Assembly (NCBI RefSeq): GCF_000835495.1
Contig: NW_015622546.1
Span: forward strand, 1,428,883 to 1,492,882
Length of the DNA: 64,000 bases
Direction: 5' to 3'
DNA from: Cladophialophora immunda
Taxonomy: Eukaryota; Ascomycota; Eurotiomycetes; Chaetothyriales; Herpotrichiellaceae
Shown here: piece by piece, positions 33,561 to 46,600 of the stretch
Numbering within the stretch: position 1 is the stretch's first letter
Layout: each line of letters opens with the position of its first letter
Position numbers and translations under genes: made by a program
Notes under the pieces: generated by a model
Told to the model about the DNA's origin: nothing
Databases searched by the model: none
What the model saw: only the letters and a program-made list of their open reading frames with translations

Positions 33561-35702
33561 CTAATCACTAATATCATCCTCGTCCCAGTCATGTAAAGGG
33601 GGAAGTCTGTTATCCTCCCAGTCCATGTCATCGTAGAAGCCGAGTGAAAAACTGGGCAATGTGACAGGGGGTTGGAGTTGCTCCTTTTCAGCCTCCCCTT
33701 CTCTTTCCCTATCGTGTTCCTCCTGCATGTTCTCACGGTCTTTGTCCACGTCATCACGAGTCAGCTCGCCAGGTCGAATCGAGCGGGGTTGTGTCGGAGG
33801 TGCAGTTGTTGTGCTTTTGTCTGTTGCTGTCACGTTCTCGGATTCCCACTGTGCTCTCGTGGTGGCCTGGGTCGCGTTAAGCTCTCGCCCGGGAACGGCG
33901 ACATCCCATGGTGTTGGTTCGGCGGCTTGGGCTTCTCTCTCTGCCTTCTTGACCTCAGATCTCAACGGCGCAGACTCAGCGTGCTTGTACCCATCTGGGA
34001 ATTTATTTCGAATGCGATCACGGAGATCTGTTGCTCGTCTGTGGGATAGATCAAGGTCTGGATCATCGTGAATGGCAGTCCACTGAAATCCATGTCGGGC
34101 CACGCCTTCCAGGAGATTCTCGTCCTCACGGTCCGTCCAAGCACGGCGCTTACGACGTTGTTTCGAACCCTGACCCGAGCTCATTTGGTCAGCCTTTTCG
34201 CGACAGTGCCTTATTCCTAATATTTCAATGGAAGGAGACGCCTCTGCAATAGGACTGTCCGCTCTCAAATTCGTGTCTGACCTCGAGGAAGGCCTGTCGT
34301 TGATGCAGACGCGATACCGATCTTTCAAGTCGACAGAATTCCTGTCCAGAAAGTTGAAAGATGGATCATCCAGAATCTGTTTCCATCGACCGATGCCATG
34401 CTTTTCCACGCCAGCAAAAAGGTCTGCCGTTTCGGCGTCAGTCCATCTCCGCCTAGTTCGACGCTTGAAGCTCTTTCTGGTTGTCTCCTTCCAGACAGGA
34501 TGGATCACCTTTGGGATGCGCTGACGGATCTCGTCTGGAGAGACTGTATTATTCCTGAGGTAGGCTCGAGTAAAAGTAATCCGTCTATCAATGATGGGGC
34601 CAGAAGGGACAGGGACGGGCTCGGGCTCGGGCTCGGGTTCGGGTTCTATATCTGGCTGATCGGACTCAGGACCGGGGTTATAAGGCTCAGGACTTGGGTG
34701 ATAGAGCTCGGATCCTTGGTGGTAGGGGTCAGGGTCTAAGATGGCGGGCTCAGGGTCGGGCTGATTGGGCTCGGGATCTGGCAGGTAGGGTTCAGGATCT
34801 GGCTGGACAGACTCAGTGAGCATGTCTCTGACATGGATTCTCGATGTTGTTACTGGCCGACTAATGGCATGTATCGGATCAAGGTCAATTGATGGTAGTT
34901 GGGCCACAGGAGGAGGTGGTGGTTCATGCAGCCCCGTGCCCGTGGTATGTATCGACTCTGAATAGATTGATGGCAGCAAAGCTGCAGGTTGAGGGTCATG
35001 CAGTCCTGTGATCGTGGCATTCCTCGGCTCAAGATCAATCGATGGTAGCAGAGCTGAAGAAGGAGGTTCATGTAATCCTGCAACAACGGCGCGAAGAGAG
35101 TCAAGGCCCATGGACGGTAGCAGAGCTGCAGAGGGAGGAGGCTCGTGCAGTCCTGTGACCATGGCAGGGAGGAGCGGAGCCGGTCTATTGTGGCGTTCTT
35201 CTTTCTGAGCTGGGGGAGGAAGATGCCTGGTCCAGTCAAGACCGACATGCTCATTGTCCGCGTCCAATCTCAAGCGCCTCAGAGAGTGAGGGTGTTCGAG
35301 AAATGAAGGTGTTTGAATAGGTGATTTTTCCACCACGGCCAAACTAATGAAAGATGGTAAATATGTTGGGACGGGTTCCGGGCCATGGTCGGCTTCCAGC
35401 AGCTCGCTGATAGCCAAGTGTGGCCTTTTGGCCTCTCGTGCGAGAAGGACATCGTTGGGTGTGATTTTTGGTGCCTTCCTCCTCTCAGGACTATCTACAG
35501 GATGTGGAGCGTTTTTGCTTGGTCGTCCATTACCCAGACTATTGTCGGCAACAGGCTCGAGAGGCAGAGGGACATTTGCGTGACGGCTCGGAGCAGGATT
35601 CCGCAGAGGCGCGATTTGAAAGTTGGTCAGAGCAGGCAAATCAGGGATTTGAAATAGAGGATCATCAAGGAGGCCGGGTAAGGGCTCGATGATGCCGTTC
35701 AT
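33561..35702 (-). CDS. Telobox-type two-Myb protein (Teb1-like)
   Basis: Intronless 713-aa nuclear DNA-binding protein. Two Myb/SANT repeats of the telobox class are visible: RRWTDAETADLFAGVEKHG with NSVDLKDRYR at about 414-470, and RRAWTDREDENLLEGVARHG with RATDLRDRIR at about 514-572. The VDLKD helix-3 signature is the telobox, found in proteins that bind TTAGGG-like repeats; two consecutive teloboxes recall S. pombe Teb1. Between the N terminus and the Mybs lies a disordered region with four diverged copies of a GLHEPPPxxALLPSxxLD unit (about 177-277) and then a run of PDPEP-type repeats ending in an EP dipeptide tract (about 297-370). The C terminus is acidic. Telomere or histone-promoter binding is inferred from family only. 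Confidence 0.82.
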   Translation of the reverse strand: MNGIIEPLPGLLDDPLFQIPDLPALTNFQIAPLRNPAPSRHANVPLPLEPVADNSLGNGRPSKNAPHPVDSPERRKAPKITPNDVLLAREAKRPHLAISELLEADHGPEPVPTYLPSFISLAVVEKSPIQTPSFLEHPHSLRRLRLDADNEHVGLDWTRHLPPPAQKEERHNRPAPLLPAMVTGLHEPPPSAALLPSMGLDSLRAVVAGLHEPPSSALLPSIDLEPRNATITGLHDPQPAALLPSIYSESIHTTGTGLHEPPPPPVAQLPSIDLDPIHAISRPVTTSRIHVRDMLTESVQPDPEPYLPDPEPNQPDPEPAILDPDPYHQGSELYHPSPEPYNPGPESDQPDIEPEPEPEPEPVPVPSGPIIDRRITFTRAYLRNNTVSPDEIRQRIPKVIHPVWKETTRKSFKRRTRRRWTDAETADLFAGVEKHGIGRWKQILDDPSFNFLDRNSVDLKDRYRVCINDRPSSRSDTNLRADSPIAEASPSIEILGIRHCREKADQMSSGQGSKQRRKRRAWTDREDENLLEGVARHGFQWTAIHDDPDLDLSHRRATDLRDRIRNKFPDGYKHAESAPLRSEVKKAEREAQAAEPTPWDVAVPGRELNATQATTRAQWESENVTATDKSTTTAPPTQPRSIRPGELTRDDVDKDRENMQEEHDREREGEAEKEQLQPPVTLPSFSLGFYDDMDWEDNRLPPLHDWDEDDISD

Positions 35703-38700
35703 ACTGGCTGTAGGAGGTCATCGCAGACTGGACTTGTGGGGGAATCAAGAGAAGAGGACGAGGGCGACGGCGATGGCGACGGCGACGGCGAAGGCGAAGG
35801 AGCAGGCAAGAAATGTGAAGAGTGGAGGGTTGACAAGCACTCTTTGCACATGTATTCAGACACAGAGAGAATGACAGTAGCAGGAAAAGAAAGGGAGTAA
35901 TCCGCAGCAAAGGCGTGGGTAGATTTGAACGAGCTATTGCCAGTGACACTTAGATGTTGAGTTGAGTGGAAGTCATGAAAAGGCGGTTGTCCACCCGCAA
36001 GCCGAGCTTGGCATGAACTTTGGCCGGACTTTGATGTTGGTGACGCTCCATGCTTGGAGAACGTCCAGCCCTTCACCTTCCACAATAATCATCACAAAAT
36101 GACGGTATACAGTACACATCCACCCTTCGCGACTATCACACCAAGGCATTCCGCTATATCAGTCTTCTACGGAGTGACTAACTTATCTTTCAGAGTTCAG
36201 CCGTTTCTGCCCCGCCGTCGTTGCATCTCTGATTCCATGCCCCACACCCACCGAACACTCATCTCAAACGGTTGGCGATCGAAGGAGATGGTCTCGGTGA
36301 TTCAGGACTAACAAGCACAATTTCTACACCAGTCACAGTCTCTACGTCTGATTTCAGGCCTCGGTGCTCCCTTTCCTGGTTATCATCACATCAACATCTC
36401 TGTGCATCTGAAACGAAGGTTTAATTGATGCGTGACACCTGGTTCTTGCGCAATCCCTAATGTGCCAAGTGGTGATTTTCACTACCATCAAGTTGGCTTC
36501 AAGTCCGTGCCCATGAGGGCAAGGCGCTGCAGATCACCACCCACCAGCACGGAGAATGCATGCATCGTTGCCGCCCAGCATTCGATCTCACTATCCCTGA
36601 CTTGGCGATGAGACTTTGCACTTCAAGAGATGGGCTCTACCGGACAAGCAACGTCGAAAGAACCCAGGCTGATTTCTCAAAGAAGACTGAGGATCGCCGC
36701 TTAAGGCGTTCCTATCGAGCCGTCAAGTCTATTGCCCCTAGTGTCACTCGTCGCGCTGGTAATATGCGATCCGAAAAGAGTTATCATCTCGAGGTGACAT
36801 ATACTAGCTAATACGAGTCATGGCCTTTGCTCAGGGATGGAAACTAATAATAGGGGTCTAGGCGTCCCGACTATGGCTTGTTTGACTGCTATGCCTGACC
36901 TGGCGCCAGCAAGTACTTCAAAGAACAGGGAATTACAGACCATATCGATTAGAACCGAGGGCCGTTAGAGGGAATGAGCCTGCTGCGTGAAAGCTGAATA
37001 CTGACTGAGCTTGGATGCTCATGTTCTATATTGCCATTCATTCGTGAGGGTCAAGGATCAACTGTGGTGTGACCTCTGCGAAGCCCAAAAGGTCGACTGC
37101 GCTGGTGAACAGTCTTCGACGGCTTAGCGTTCAAAGTCTCCAATATTGGCACTTTCTGGTCACAGCCCAAGGCTGCCACAATTCCTCCACAGTAGCATCG
37201 CCGTCATCTTGGTCCATCCAGCCAGCTTGTTGACTGAAATAAATGTGCCCGAAAAGATACCTGCTCGGCGGTTGGCCAATGTTGTGAGCAATCCACGTGA
37301 CTATCAGCAGCGATTCTACTCGGGGCCCAAAACAGTAGAAAACCTGGTTCGTAGGCGCTTTTCAGCGTGATATAAGGATCCAGTATTAATAGTGGCATAA
37401 GAAATGCGCACGCCACTGGCCTGTTATTCGATGGTTGCCTGAAGCAAGGAATATGAGGAATCCGCGCAATGCAGCCCTCAGGGGTATTTTTGGGTTCGAA
37501 CCAGTATGATCCCCGCAAAAGATGGAAGCACAGATGCTTTTTCAGGGCACACAGGCGCTCAGGCCCAGCAAGGGACATGCTTCGCAGGGCGGAACTCAAA
37601 GGTGGATGACCTTTGAGCTGAAGCTGGATGGTTGGTTGGGGGCTGGCGGGCACCAGTGTTTCATGTTGTCCGTCGACGCCAGCAGGGTCGAACAGGTACG
37701 AATCGGACGTCCAAGTGGCTTGAGCATAAGCGTCTGCCCAGCAATGGAGCTTTTACCGGGAAGCTTGCTTCGAGCTCAAGTCCAAGGGGCGTTTGTCAGT
37801 CACATTTTTGGTCCCCAAGGGCCCGAGGGGTCCAGGATGATGGATGTAAAATTGAAGAACATGGTGGACAGACAGAAGGTGTTTCATGGGTACCGGTTGA
37901 ATGGACTCGGTGGTTTTGGAATGCGGGACAAACGACGGCCATAGGCTCTCTGAGTCGGAAAGGGCCACCGACGAGCTGGCATGATCCTTCTCCGGGGGAC
38001 CATTCTCACCCGCTCCGTGTTGCATTCTGGTAGCAGAGTCGTGGGAGAAGATGATGTGCGATGAGTTCAGTCAGTTCGAGCTGCGAGATGGTGGTGGATT
38101 ATGGGCCCATTGGCTTGGCAGGTACAGCAAGCAGCGCGGGCACTAGGCTGCCGGCGGGCTCTTATTGGGGGTTTCACAGGGCTCCGAAAATTCTTCAGAG
38201 GGCTCTGGTGGCTCCCTACAGCTGACTAGGCCTAGAAGGGTGCCCTGCCGTCAGACAGAACTGGGTGAGAACACATCGGGTGATTGATTATGGCTCGGCC
38301 GCTCGTTAGCGGACCCTGCTGGTTGCTGTTCTTCCCCGTACTTTTTTGCTTCCCATGCCTGTGGCCCGTGGCCCAGGGCCCATATCACCAGCTAACTAAC
38401 TGGTGGCCACCGAGTACGCCCAGCCGTTGACGTGTGCGTCTCTCTGTAACTGCATTTGCGTCTGCGCAACCCGACAACCCTGTTCCCGATCTGCCCCAAA
38501 CCTCACCTTACCTATTAGCAACTTCGCTGCCCCCTAATTCATCCACCACATCCTGCTGCTGCTTCACCTTGCTTCTTCTCTACTTCTTTTCACCTTCGGC
38601 TTTCCTCTAATGCCCCCTTCAGCCCTGGAGAGCTGCTACGTTCGATTCTCTCTATTCCATCATTTGTGTTAATACGGCCGCCGACAGTCCCTCCTTGCCC

Positions 38701-39086
38701 GATCACGATCCAAAGCCCCCTCTAAAGTAATATCCTGCAATTCCGAACCCTCCTGTTCCTCGAACTCCCGGCTTCCTCTCGACTTGACTCTCTGTTCGAA
38801 CACGAATCCATTCCTCGTCAGTCGGCCATTACCTTTCTGTGCCTTGGAATTCACGTTCAAAGACGTCTGTGAGCTCTACGCACCTCGCCGCAGGTCCCGA
38901 AATCCTACATATTCTGGCCATCTCCTGCGTACACGCAAATAAGAGCACACGATATTACCTGTACAATCATTTCTCTTGGCACGAAAGTGGTTCTACGGCA
39001 AAAGAGGGACATCTACATAATTCGAAATCGTCGCATAGACGTCCATTTGTCTCTGCAATCTGCAACGTACTTGGAAGAGCTCGACA
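35703..39086. promoter_or_regulatory. Long divergent upstream region (telobox gene / PUF gene)
   Basis: 3.4 kb without a supported gene. The segment 38440-38900 is strongly C/T-rich and directly precedes the PUF start codon, as expected for a long 5' leader or promoter of a highly regulated fungal gene. A GGCGAC-type trinucleotide-rich stretch lies at 35763-35800 in the leader of the telobox gene. Scattered frames at 37204-37944 have no motif. Confidence 0.5.
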
Positions 39087-42000
39087 ATGGCTCCTCCCAC
39101 TACCACGCGGCCCGACGGGCAACTCAATATAAACTTATCTGGACTGACACCCATCAGCGAGCCTTCTTCAGTGCCCACCAGCAAATCTCCCTTTGGCGGT
39201 GCCAAATCCTCCTCGGGATTGGGGGGGCTGTCCAATACAAGAGTAGGAGCTGGCTCTCCTCTTCACGAACAAGCCTCACGACTGTTTCCAAAGCGTACAC
39301 GGGAACTGCAGTCTCAGACTTCTTTGACCCCTAATATCTGGGGTCCTCCAACCAGTGGCACCTCAACCCCGCTGTTTGAGATTCCGGAGTCCCCCAACCA
39401 GGATGGTTTCCCAGATTTGGTTCCTCTGACCGAGACTGGGATCAATAGTCCCGCGAGACGAGGACGAGCTGGCACCCTTCCCTCCCGAATATCACCAGTC
39501 GGTACGATAAACGGAGTCAATGTCCTAACGTCCAAGACTTCTCGGCCAACCCCTTCCACGAGTCCATTTAGGCCCGGTTCAACGTCTGCCGCCGAAACCG
39601 CATTCTACTCAACTGCCTCTAGCCAAGCCAACGCAGGAACTTCAGCTCTTCTATCCAGGCTTCGTGCCGGGAGCATGCCTCAGCGGTCAAGCCTGCTCGG
39701 TCCCTCTGGCCCGTTTAGTCAGAACGCCTTTAGCTCCAGCTGGGGAACGAGGACTCGGGCTGCCACTCTGACAAGCATCAGTTCTGCCGAGGATCCTACC
39801 TCTCCCCAACCGTCCGGATATTCTAAGGATGGCATGTCCGACTCGGGGGTGCGCACCCTGGACTATCTTGGGCTTGCTGAACCTCCCCAGCATTCGAAAC
39901 CTGATGGTCTTCGTCAAAGTACAGATGATTCCCCACGTCCCGGGGACCCCAGCTTGTCCGACGTATTGGCCGGTTTTGGCATGCGAAACTCCAGTCGATT
40001 CAGGTCCTTCTCTGTCAATACCCAGTCCAAGTATGCGACTGAAACTCAAGACGGAAGCAGTAACTTTCCGATGTTCCCTAGCGGGTCGTTAACACCCTCT
40101 GCGGCGGCGGCGCTGGAAGCCGAGTATGAGTTGGTCCAAGAGAAGGTTCGGCTGCATAACCAAGCAGTTCAGGCATTTGCGGTGAATGCCAGCGCTGCTC
40201 GACCGCGAGCTCGGACCGCTGGACTTGTCGAGACGCCTCAACGCACATCACTTCGTAATCTGTCGCAACAGCCAGCGGACAACCTTGGTATGGCATTCGA
40301 TATCCAAGGTTCGAATGTAATGGACCAGTCAACTCTTGCAGACACTCTACAGAGTCTGTCCATCGCCGAGAACGTGACCTTGTCATATGAAGGCATGGAC
40401 GAATCGGAAGTCCAGGTCTCTCGTTCCCTGTGGATAGGCTCGATCCCGAATTCCACAACAATGTCCTCGCTGGATGCTATCTTCAACCGCTACGGCCCGA
40501 TCGAATCAACCAGGGTTCTCACTCACAAGAATTGCGGTTTTGTCAATTTCGAATCGGTCGAACATGCCGTTCGCGCTCGACAGTTGCTCAACGGGAAAGA
40601 AATCTTCCCTGGCGCCGGCCCCGTTAGAATCGGGTTTGCAAAGGCTCCAAATGCGTCTGTCTCCTTGACTCCCGTGCAAAACGCCACGCCTCCGCCGGGG
40701 GCAAATGGAAATGCCGAAGCAGGGGCTTCGCAAGCCAAGGATGCCACTGGCAGCCCTACCGGCTCGACGAACATGCAGCAAACGTTGAGCTTGCCAGCTC
40801 CCGACCGCCTAGCGGAGCTGCAGCCGGAGATATTGCAAATCGTGCTCGATTTCGGTGGGCAACAGTCGGATTTACCCAGTATATCGGCAAATATTGAGAG
40901 TGCCATTTGTTACAATCGCCTAGAGAAAGAGATTCCTCCTATCCCAGAACCGAGTTCCACAAGAATGTATGATGCTCCAAGGCTTCGGGACATACGCAAA
41001 CGCATTGACAACGGAGCATGCGGCCTGCAAGAGATTGAGCAGATCGCTATCGACATGTTACCTGAAATTGCAGAATTGTCTTCAGACTATCTCGGCAACA
41101 CCGTGGTCCAGAAGCTCTTCGAATACTGCTCCGAGCAAACCAAGGAACAGATGCTGGCATGCGTAGCACCTCATCTTGCTGAAATCGGTGTGCACAAGAA
41201 TGGTACCTGGGCCGCTCAGAAGATCATTGAAGTGTGCAAGACCGAAAGCCAAACTCGAATGATTGTCGACGCGCTTCGACCCTACACTATACCTCTGTTC
41301 CTTGACCAATATGGCAACTATGTTCTTCAATGCTGCCTTCGTTTTGGACCACCCTACAATGACTATATCTTCGAGACCATGCTTAGCCAACTTTGGGAAA
41401 TTGCTCAAGGACGGTTCGGGGCCCGGGCCATGCGCGCTTGTTTGGAGGCTCATCATGCTTCAAAGAACCAGCAGCGCATGATGGCGGCGGCGATTGCTTT
41501 GCATAGCGTACAACTTGCCCAGAATGCCAACGGGGCACTGTTATTGACTTGGCTCCTCGACACCTGCACCTTCCCGCGGCGGCGCTCAGTTCTGGCCCCA
41601 AGACTGATCCCTCACCTCGTTCAACTCTGTACCCACAAGGTTGCATATCTCACAGTGCTCAAAATCATCAACCAACGAAACGAGCCAGAGGCTCGTGATA
41701 TGGTTTTGAATGCCCTATTTTTCAGTCCGAGTGACACCGTGCTGGAACAAATTCTCTGCGACCAAACCTCTGGTGTGACCCTGATCTTCAAGATTTTGAC
41801 CACACCATTCCTTGACGACCACATGAGGCCAGAGGTGGTCCAAAACGTTTCCAAAGTCCTCACAAAGATAAAGGCTCAACCGAACCAAGGCTACAAGAGA
41901 ATCATGGACGAAGTTGGGCTGTCATCAAGACCTAGTCAACCTGTTATGCAGCAATTCCCGTCCCATGGGCACCCGAACCTGAACGATCGGACCAGACCAT

Positions 42001-42580
42001 TGGTCCAACCGCAACATGTCCCAGGGAACGGGATGCAACAGCAAAATTATCCCCAGCGGCAATACAGCGGCAACTTCGTCCCCAATGGCAGCACCTTCGA
42101 GAATGGTCTGAGCCCAATTCGGACAGGCTCGGCCGACTCGTTTGGTTTCGCCCCTTACACCATGAATGGGTTCCAGTCTCAGCAGCAATATTCGCAGCTT
42201 CCTTATCAACAAATGACTCCCCAATCTCAATACCAGAGCTTCCCAGCTGCGGCCCCCCAGCGGTCCAACAGCGGGTATATGCCCAACGGTTATGCTGGAT
42301 ACGCGACACCCCCTTCAGCGGTCGATCCTTTCCGTCCGTTACAGAATCCCAACTCTTCACCTCTCTCTTTCTCGGCACAAATGAGTCCCGTCATCGGTTC
42401 TACCGGTTTTCCTCCACAGAACTTCCAGCAGAATATGCCTTCCAACATGTACAATTATCCCCAACAACAGTTTTTCTTCTCCCCACCAATGCAGACGGTT
42501 CATTCTGGAGGGCGAGGCCGTCGGGTACGTGCTGACTTTCTCCGAACCTGATTCGTGATGCTGACTTCCATCAGAGATAG
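39087..42580 (+). CDS. RRM-PUF RNA-binding protein (Puf1/Jsn1-Puf2 type)
   Basis: Predicted 1147-aa cytoplasmic post-transcriptional regulator that combines one RRM with Pumilio repeats, the arrangement of yeast Jsn1/Puf1 and Puf2. Main exon 39087-42524, then a proposed 50-nt intron and a 6-nt last exon 42575-42580 giving the ending GGRGRRR. The N-terminal 430 residues are disordered and Ser/Thr/Pro-rich, with RAGT/RAGS-type sites that look like kinase targets. The RRM is at about 444-521 (LWIGSIPNS as RNP2; KNCGFVNFES as RNP1). PUF repeats run at about 661-914 (for example LGNTVVQKLFEYCS, NGTWAAQKIIEVC, YGNYVLQCCLRFG). A Gln/Asn/Pro/Tyr-rich, prion-like tail follows. Without the intron the frame ends at 42551 with a non-family tail. 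Confidence 0.92.
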
Positions 42581-43120
42581 AGGATTTGATTCGCGCACGG
42601 AAAGAGTGATTGTCCCTTGACGAAATCTGCCTGACGCCTTCTTGCCATGTTTCATCCCTTTGATCACTGTCCAAATTCACGAATCTCATATGGTGCAACA
42701 TGTTTTCGAAAGACTTGACAACTTTGGAGAGCATATAACATTCTTGTGCAATACACATGGGGAAGGGGCAAATTCAATGATACCCGTGAGCGCAAAAGGG
42801 GGAGTTTTCTTGAATCTAGTAGGGAATGATGTCGCATCATAGCCACCATGGTGTCTATCTGGCGTTTCCTCGAGCAACACGCTGCGTTCGCCTTATGTTT
42901 CTACACTCATGAAGAGTCCGACATTCTTACGGCGACTTCCTTTGTGCTGCCTGGATCTCGTTTCATGCACGCGGTGCCGTGCAGAAATCCGAGCCTTCCA
43001 AACAAAGTTGGAGGACGCGCGTTTCTGGAAAGAGCAATGGGAGTGGGACCCGATCATGGGCAGAGGGCTAGGGGCATCAAGACAGGGTACTTTTCTCCAG
43101 GCCATGGGATCTGAGCTATC

Positions 43121-43144
43121 GTGGACGTGGACGTGGACGTGGAC
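43121..43144. repeat. GTGGAC hexamer repeat, four copies
   Basis: Four perfect GTGGAC units in tandem within a non-coding interval. Confidence 0.85.
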
Positions 43145-43602
43145 ATGTCTTCTGGGTCGTGTCGTCCGTGGCTGAGTGAGCACGCTCTTCGCAAGTACCG
43201 AGTATGGTTTCTTAGGCTGGGGGGCAAAATCGCCCCCTTAGACATCTTTACGAACAAAGACAACTTTGCGCATTGGGTTGGTTCGGCGCGAGTTGAATTC
43301 GACACAAAAAAGCATTCGTTACAATTGAAATGATGACGGTTGATTTTTCTTCCTTTGTTCCATTCTCCTTTTCCTCTTGGGTACGTGCACGCCGGCTCGG
43401 TGGGCACTAGGCGTGTGTGCAAGTCTGGATGAGGTATTTGTATAGGAGATGTATGTTGGTTGGATTATTGGCGCCCTTTGTTCTCATTGCATCAAATAGC
43501 ATTCTCGGAATCTACCTAGCTGGGTACATATGTCGAGGAGGGCGAGGAGGACAAGGTATGGGAGTCCCGCCTCGCGTCCACGAGGCTACATCAAAGGTTA
43601 CG

Positions 43603-43623
43603 CAGACAGACAGACAGACAGAC
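43603..43623. repeat. CAGA microsatellite
   Basis: Twenty-one nucleotides of perfect CAGA repeat in a non-coding interval. Confidence 0.85.
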
Positions 43624-46600
43624 GCACCCATCCGATCGATGGCCCTAGAGAGCGAGTCGACCGTCGCCTGCCCTGTCGATGCGGTATGGTGCGATGCGAT
43701 GGAATGCATTCATCTCCCATCACTCATCATTGCTCAATGCCTAGTTGTATACAGCCCAAAAGAATTGGCCCCCGTTTCAAATCTCAGACGAAAAAGCCGT
43801 CGCGTCGCCGGGCTAATTAAGCGTCTCTCTAATCTAGGGTCGGCGCCAAGCCCGTGGAGATGTTAATTTAGTCGCTCGCAGCTAACAAACCTGTGTTACC
43901 ACCACAATGCCTCGCATGCATTACAGAGACAACATACAACGTGCAACCCGGGCCTTTCTCAAAAAGCTCGATTTTTGTAAAGTGTGGATGGATGGCATCA
44001 ACGGCAGTGGCTTCGGGCTCGACATTCAGCCTAGGATGCAGAGATTGTGCTGGAAATGCACCACAGCCGTACCTCTTCACGCTATGACACGAGGAAGTCT
44101 TGGCTGAAAGGACAGGTGATAGGAGCCCTGCCGGGTCCAAATGTGGGCGACAGCTCTGATAGACGGAGAAAGAACAGCACTGCTGGTAGTAGACCCCAGC
44201 GACGTGCATGAGGAACAGGCAGCCGAGCTTGAGTGGACCAGGTCAAAATCCCCCTAGACATCGTGGTCGTGTCGTCTCACACCATTCCAGCCATAAAAGG
44301 GCCCCCGCAACCCCGGGCTAGTTTTGTTTTCTCGACAGATTTGACCGATGCCACTCAGCCTAGGGGGCGGATGGTGGATGTAGTGCAAAACTGCGAAGAG
44401 TGTCTGTCCATTTCCAGACTTGAGCTGTCAAACGACGCCATGGGCCATGGCAATGACCCAGCCATCTCCCAAAAGAATCTACCGTGTCTTGCATATGCAG
44501 GATGAAGGTTCAGGTGCGCCGCAGTCTGAATCCCGTGAGAAAGCGATTTTTCCACTGCAGCTCGGAATGAACGAGTCACATTTGACCGGGACTCGGGTTG
44601 AACACTTGCCTGTTCAGGCAGGCTGCTGCGTGACTGTTCAAATTAAAGTGTTGAGCGTAACAGAGGGTCCCATTTTTCAGCTGTCGGTGGTGCCAACACG
44701 TCCCCTTGCATTCCAGATCATTGGCTACCACGAGGTAGAGCGTGGGTCTAAGCGCTCGCAAGAGTGGTGGAACCAGAAGACAATGTCGTTCATCTGTAGA
44801 CCCGGCAAATGCCTATAGGGCATCACGGTCAGCACAACCTAGGTATCGGATTGCCGGTCGCCGAACCCAACTTTGGGGCAAGGCGCCTGTTGAACCTCTA
44901 GTGCAGAGCCCAGTGGCCCCCCTACACCGCTTGATCACCTTCCTTTCGATCGCGTAAGGTAGCCAGACCGAAAGGCAGCATTAGATCATGAGTGGCGATG
45001 CGATGGCGAAGTCGTTCCACCACGGTAGCTAACCCTCTTGTCGTTAGGGAGAGGGGTCTTCTCTGAACCAGGGGGAGAGGACAGGGCATGGGATATTTGA
45101 GCCCTCAGCAAATCATGTTGCGTTGAGTGATGGGCCAGGAGCCATCGCAACCATGGGCTCGCACAGGCGCCTCGGCGTAGAGTTTAGAGCAGAGGGCGCC
45201 CGAGCCATGCCGCTCTCTGGGCCAAAGGTAAATGACAGCAAAAGTACTCCTTCGACTGTGGATCTCAATCCTGTCAACACCCCTTACTCGGCTTGGCATA
45301 CACTGGTCATGCTGGTGAGGGAAAGCCAAAACATACAGGGTCGCAGACAAAGCCTTGATGTATTCGGCAAGAGCGAGTTGCATCCGATGGATCCAGAGAC
45401 TCATACGACGAAGTCTCTTGACGAGATACGCAATGCTGTAACAACCGAGATGAGTACTGAATGAGCCAGATCTGTGGCAGGCAGAGCTCGGACTCGGCAC
45501 CATGCTGATCGGGGTTTACACCACTGGTGATAATGGGCTAGCAGCACATCATCTTTCCACGTCGCAATGCTGAACGCTGGTTGGCCTCCAGAGGCGCGAT
45601 TAATCTTCCGCCGGGCGAAGCTGTTTCACTGGCCGGATCGGAAGCATTAGGTAGGGACTAAACCCGCTTGGACCAGCTTTCAGAACTCGGACCAACGGCC
45701 TTTGCGATCATCGATGAAGGTAGGGAAAGTGAGGGGTTTGCATCTCAAGGCAGACCTCCACAACCCGGTCAACCCAAGAAATGAAAAGGGTGCTGAGACG
45801 GAACGAAGTGCCGATCGGGCTTGAATGAGGGAGTGGCCTTGCAGAGTCATCCCTTTCGACAGTATTCTGTCGATGGGGATCCGATATTCATCGATTATTC
45901 ACGCTGTGACATTCGTTGCCTTAAGCTAAGCGAATATTCAGAGGCCTGCACAGTTGACGATCGTCCTTAATCTGCATGCGTGGTACTGTAGAGGGTGAAT
46001 CTGGGGAACACCTTGCTAAGGCTGTAGGCAGATGACCTGGAAGCAATGCAGGCGGCAACCTGTGTGGCGCTGAGCAGCACATGCCCAGGAGTGTGCCGCA
46101 TCGAGCTGCCCCACCGAAGCAACCCAGACCGCAGCGATAGTCGGTTGCAGATCCAGTATCCCTAGTTCCACGCGAGGCATCAATTGGCTGAAAAGCCTGT
46201 GTGTGGCCTGGGGTCTGCATTAGAGGTGTTCGAATCCACTAGCAGATGCAGAGAGGGTAGCCCCTCTCCTCCTCTTCCCCAGGGACGCTGGGGAAAGATA
46301 TAGAATTCTCTTCACCATGCGGTCCCGTAGAGCGCAGGCTTCTGCGCTAATTCATAGTTTTTCATTGGCCTGGCATCTGGAGTTCGCCTCTCTGACTCAA
46401 TTCATGTTCGGCCTTGAGGATGGAGAGTCCCTGACACGGACATGCCACTAGACAGAGAAGCAGTAAAGCTCGAAGCATCCGGAGACATCGTATTGCTCGT
46501 AAATTGTGGAGCATTCGCACGGGTCGCCTTTGGATTGCAACAAAAAAATGAAACCTGGTGAATGAGAGACGCTGTTCGGACGTACTGTTACGTTCACGTT

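Noticed and set aside
37485..37505. Palindromic GGTTCGAACC resembling a tRNA T arm
   Set aside because: No cloverleaf could be built around it on either strand.
37204..37944. Overlapping frames on both strands upstream of the PUF gene
   Set aside because: Neither strand shows motifs, signal sequences or plausible splicing.
46220..46245. tRNA T-loop-like GTTCGAATCC
   Set aside because: The flanking bases do not form a T stem, and no D arm, anticodon arm or acceptor stem fits.
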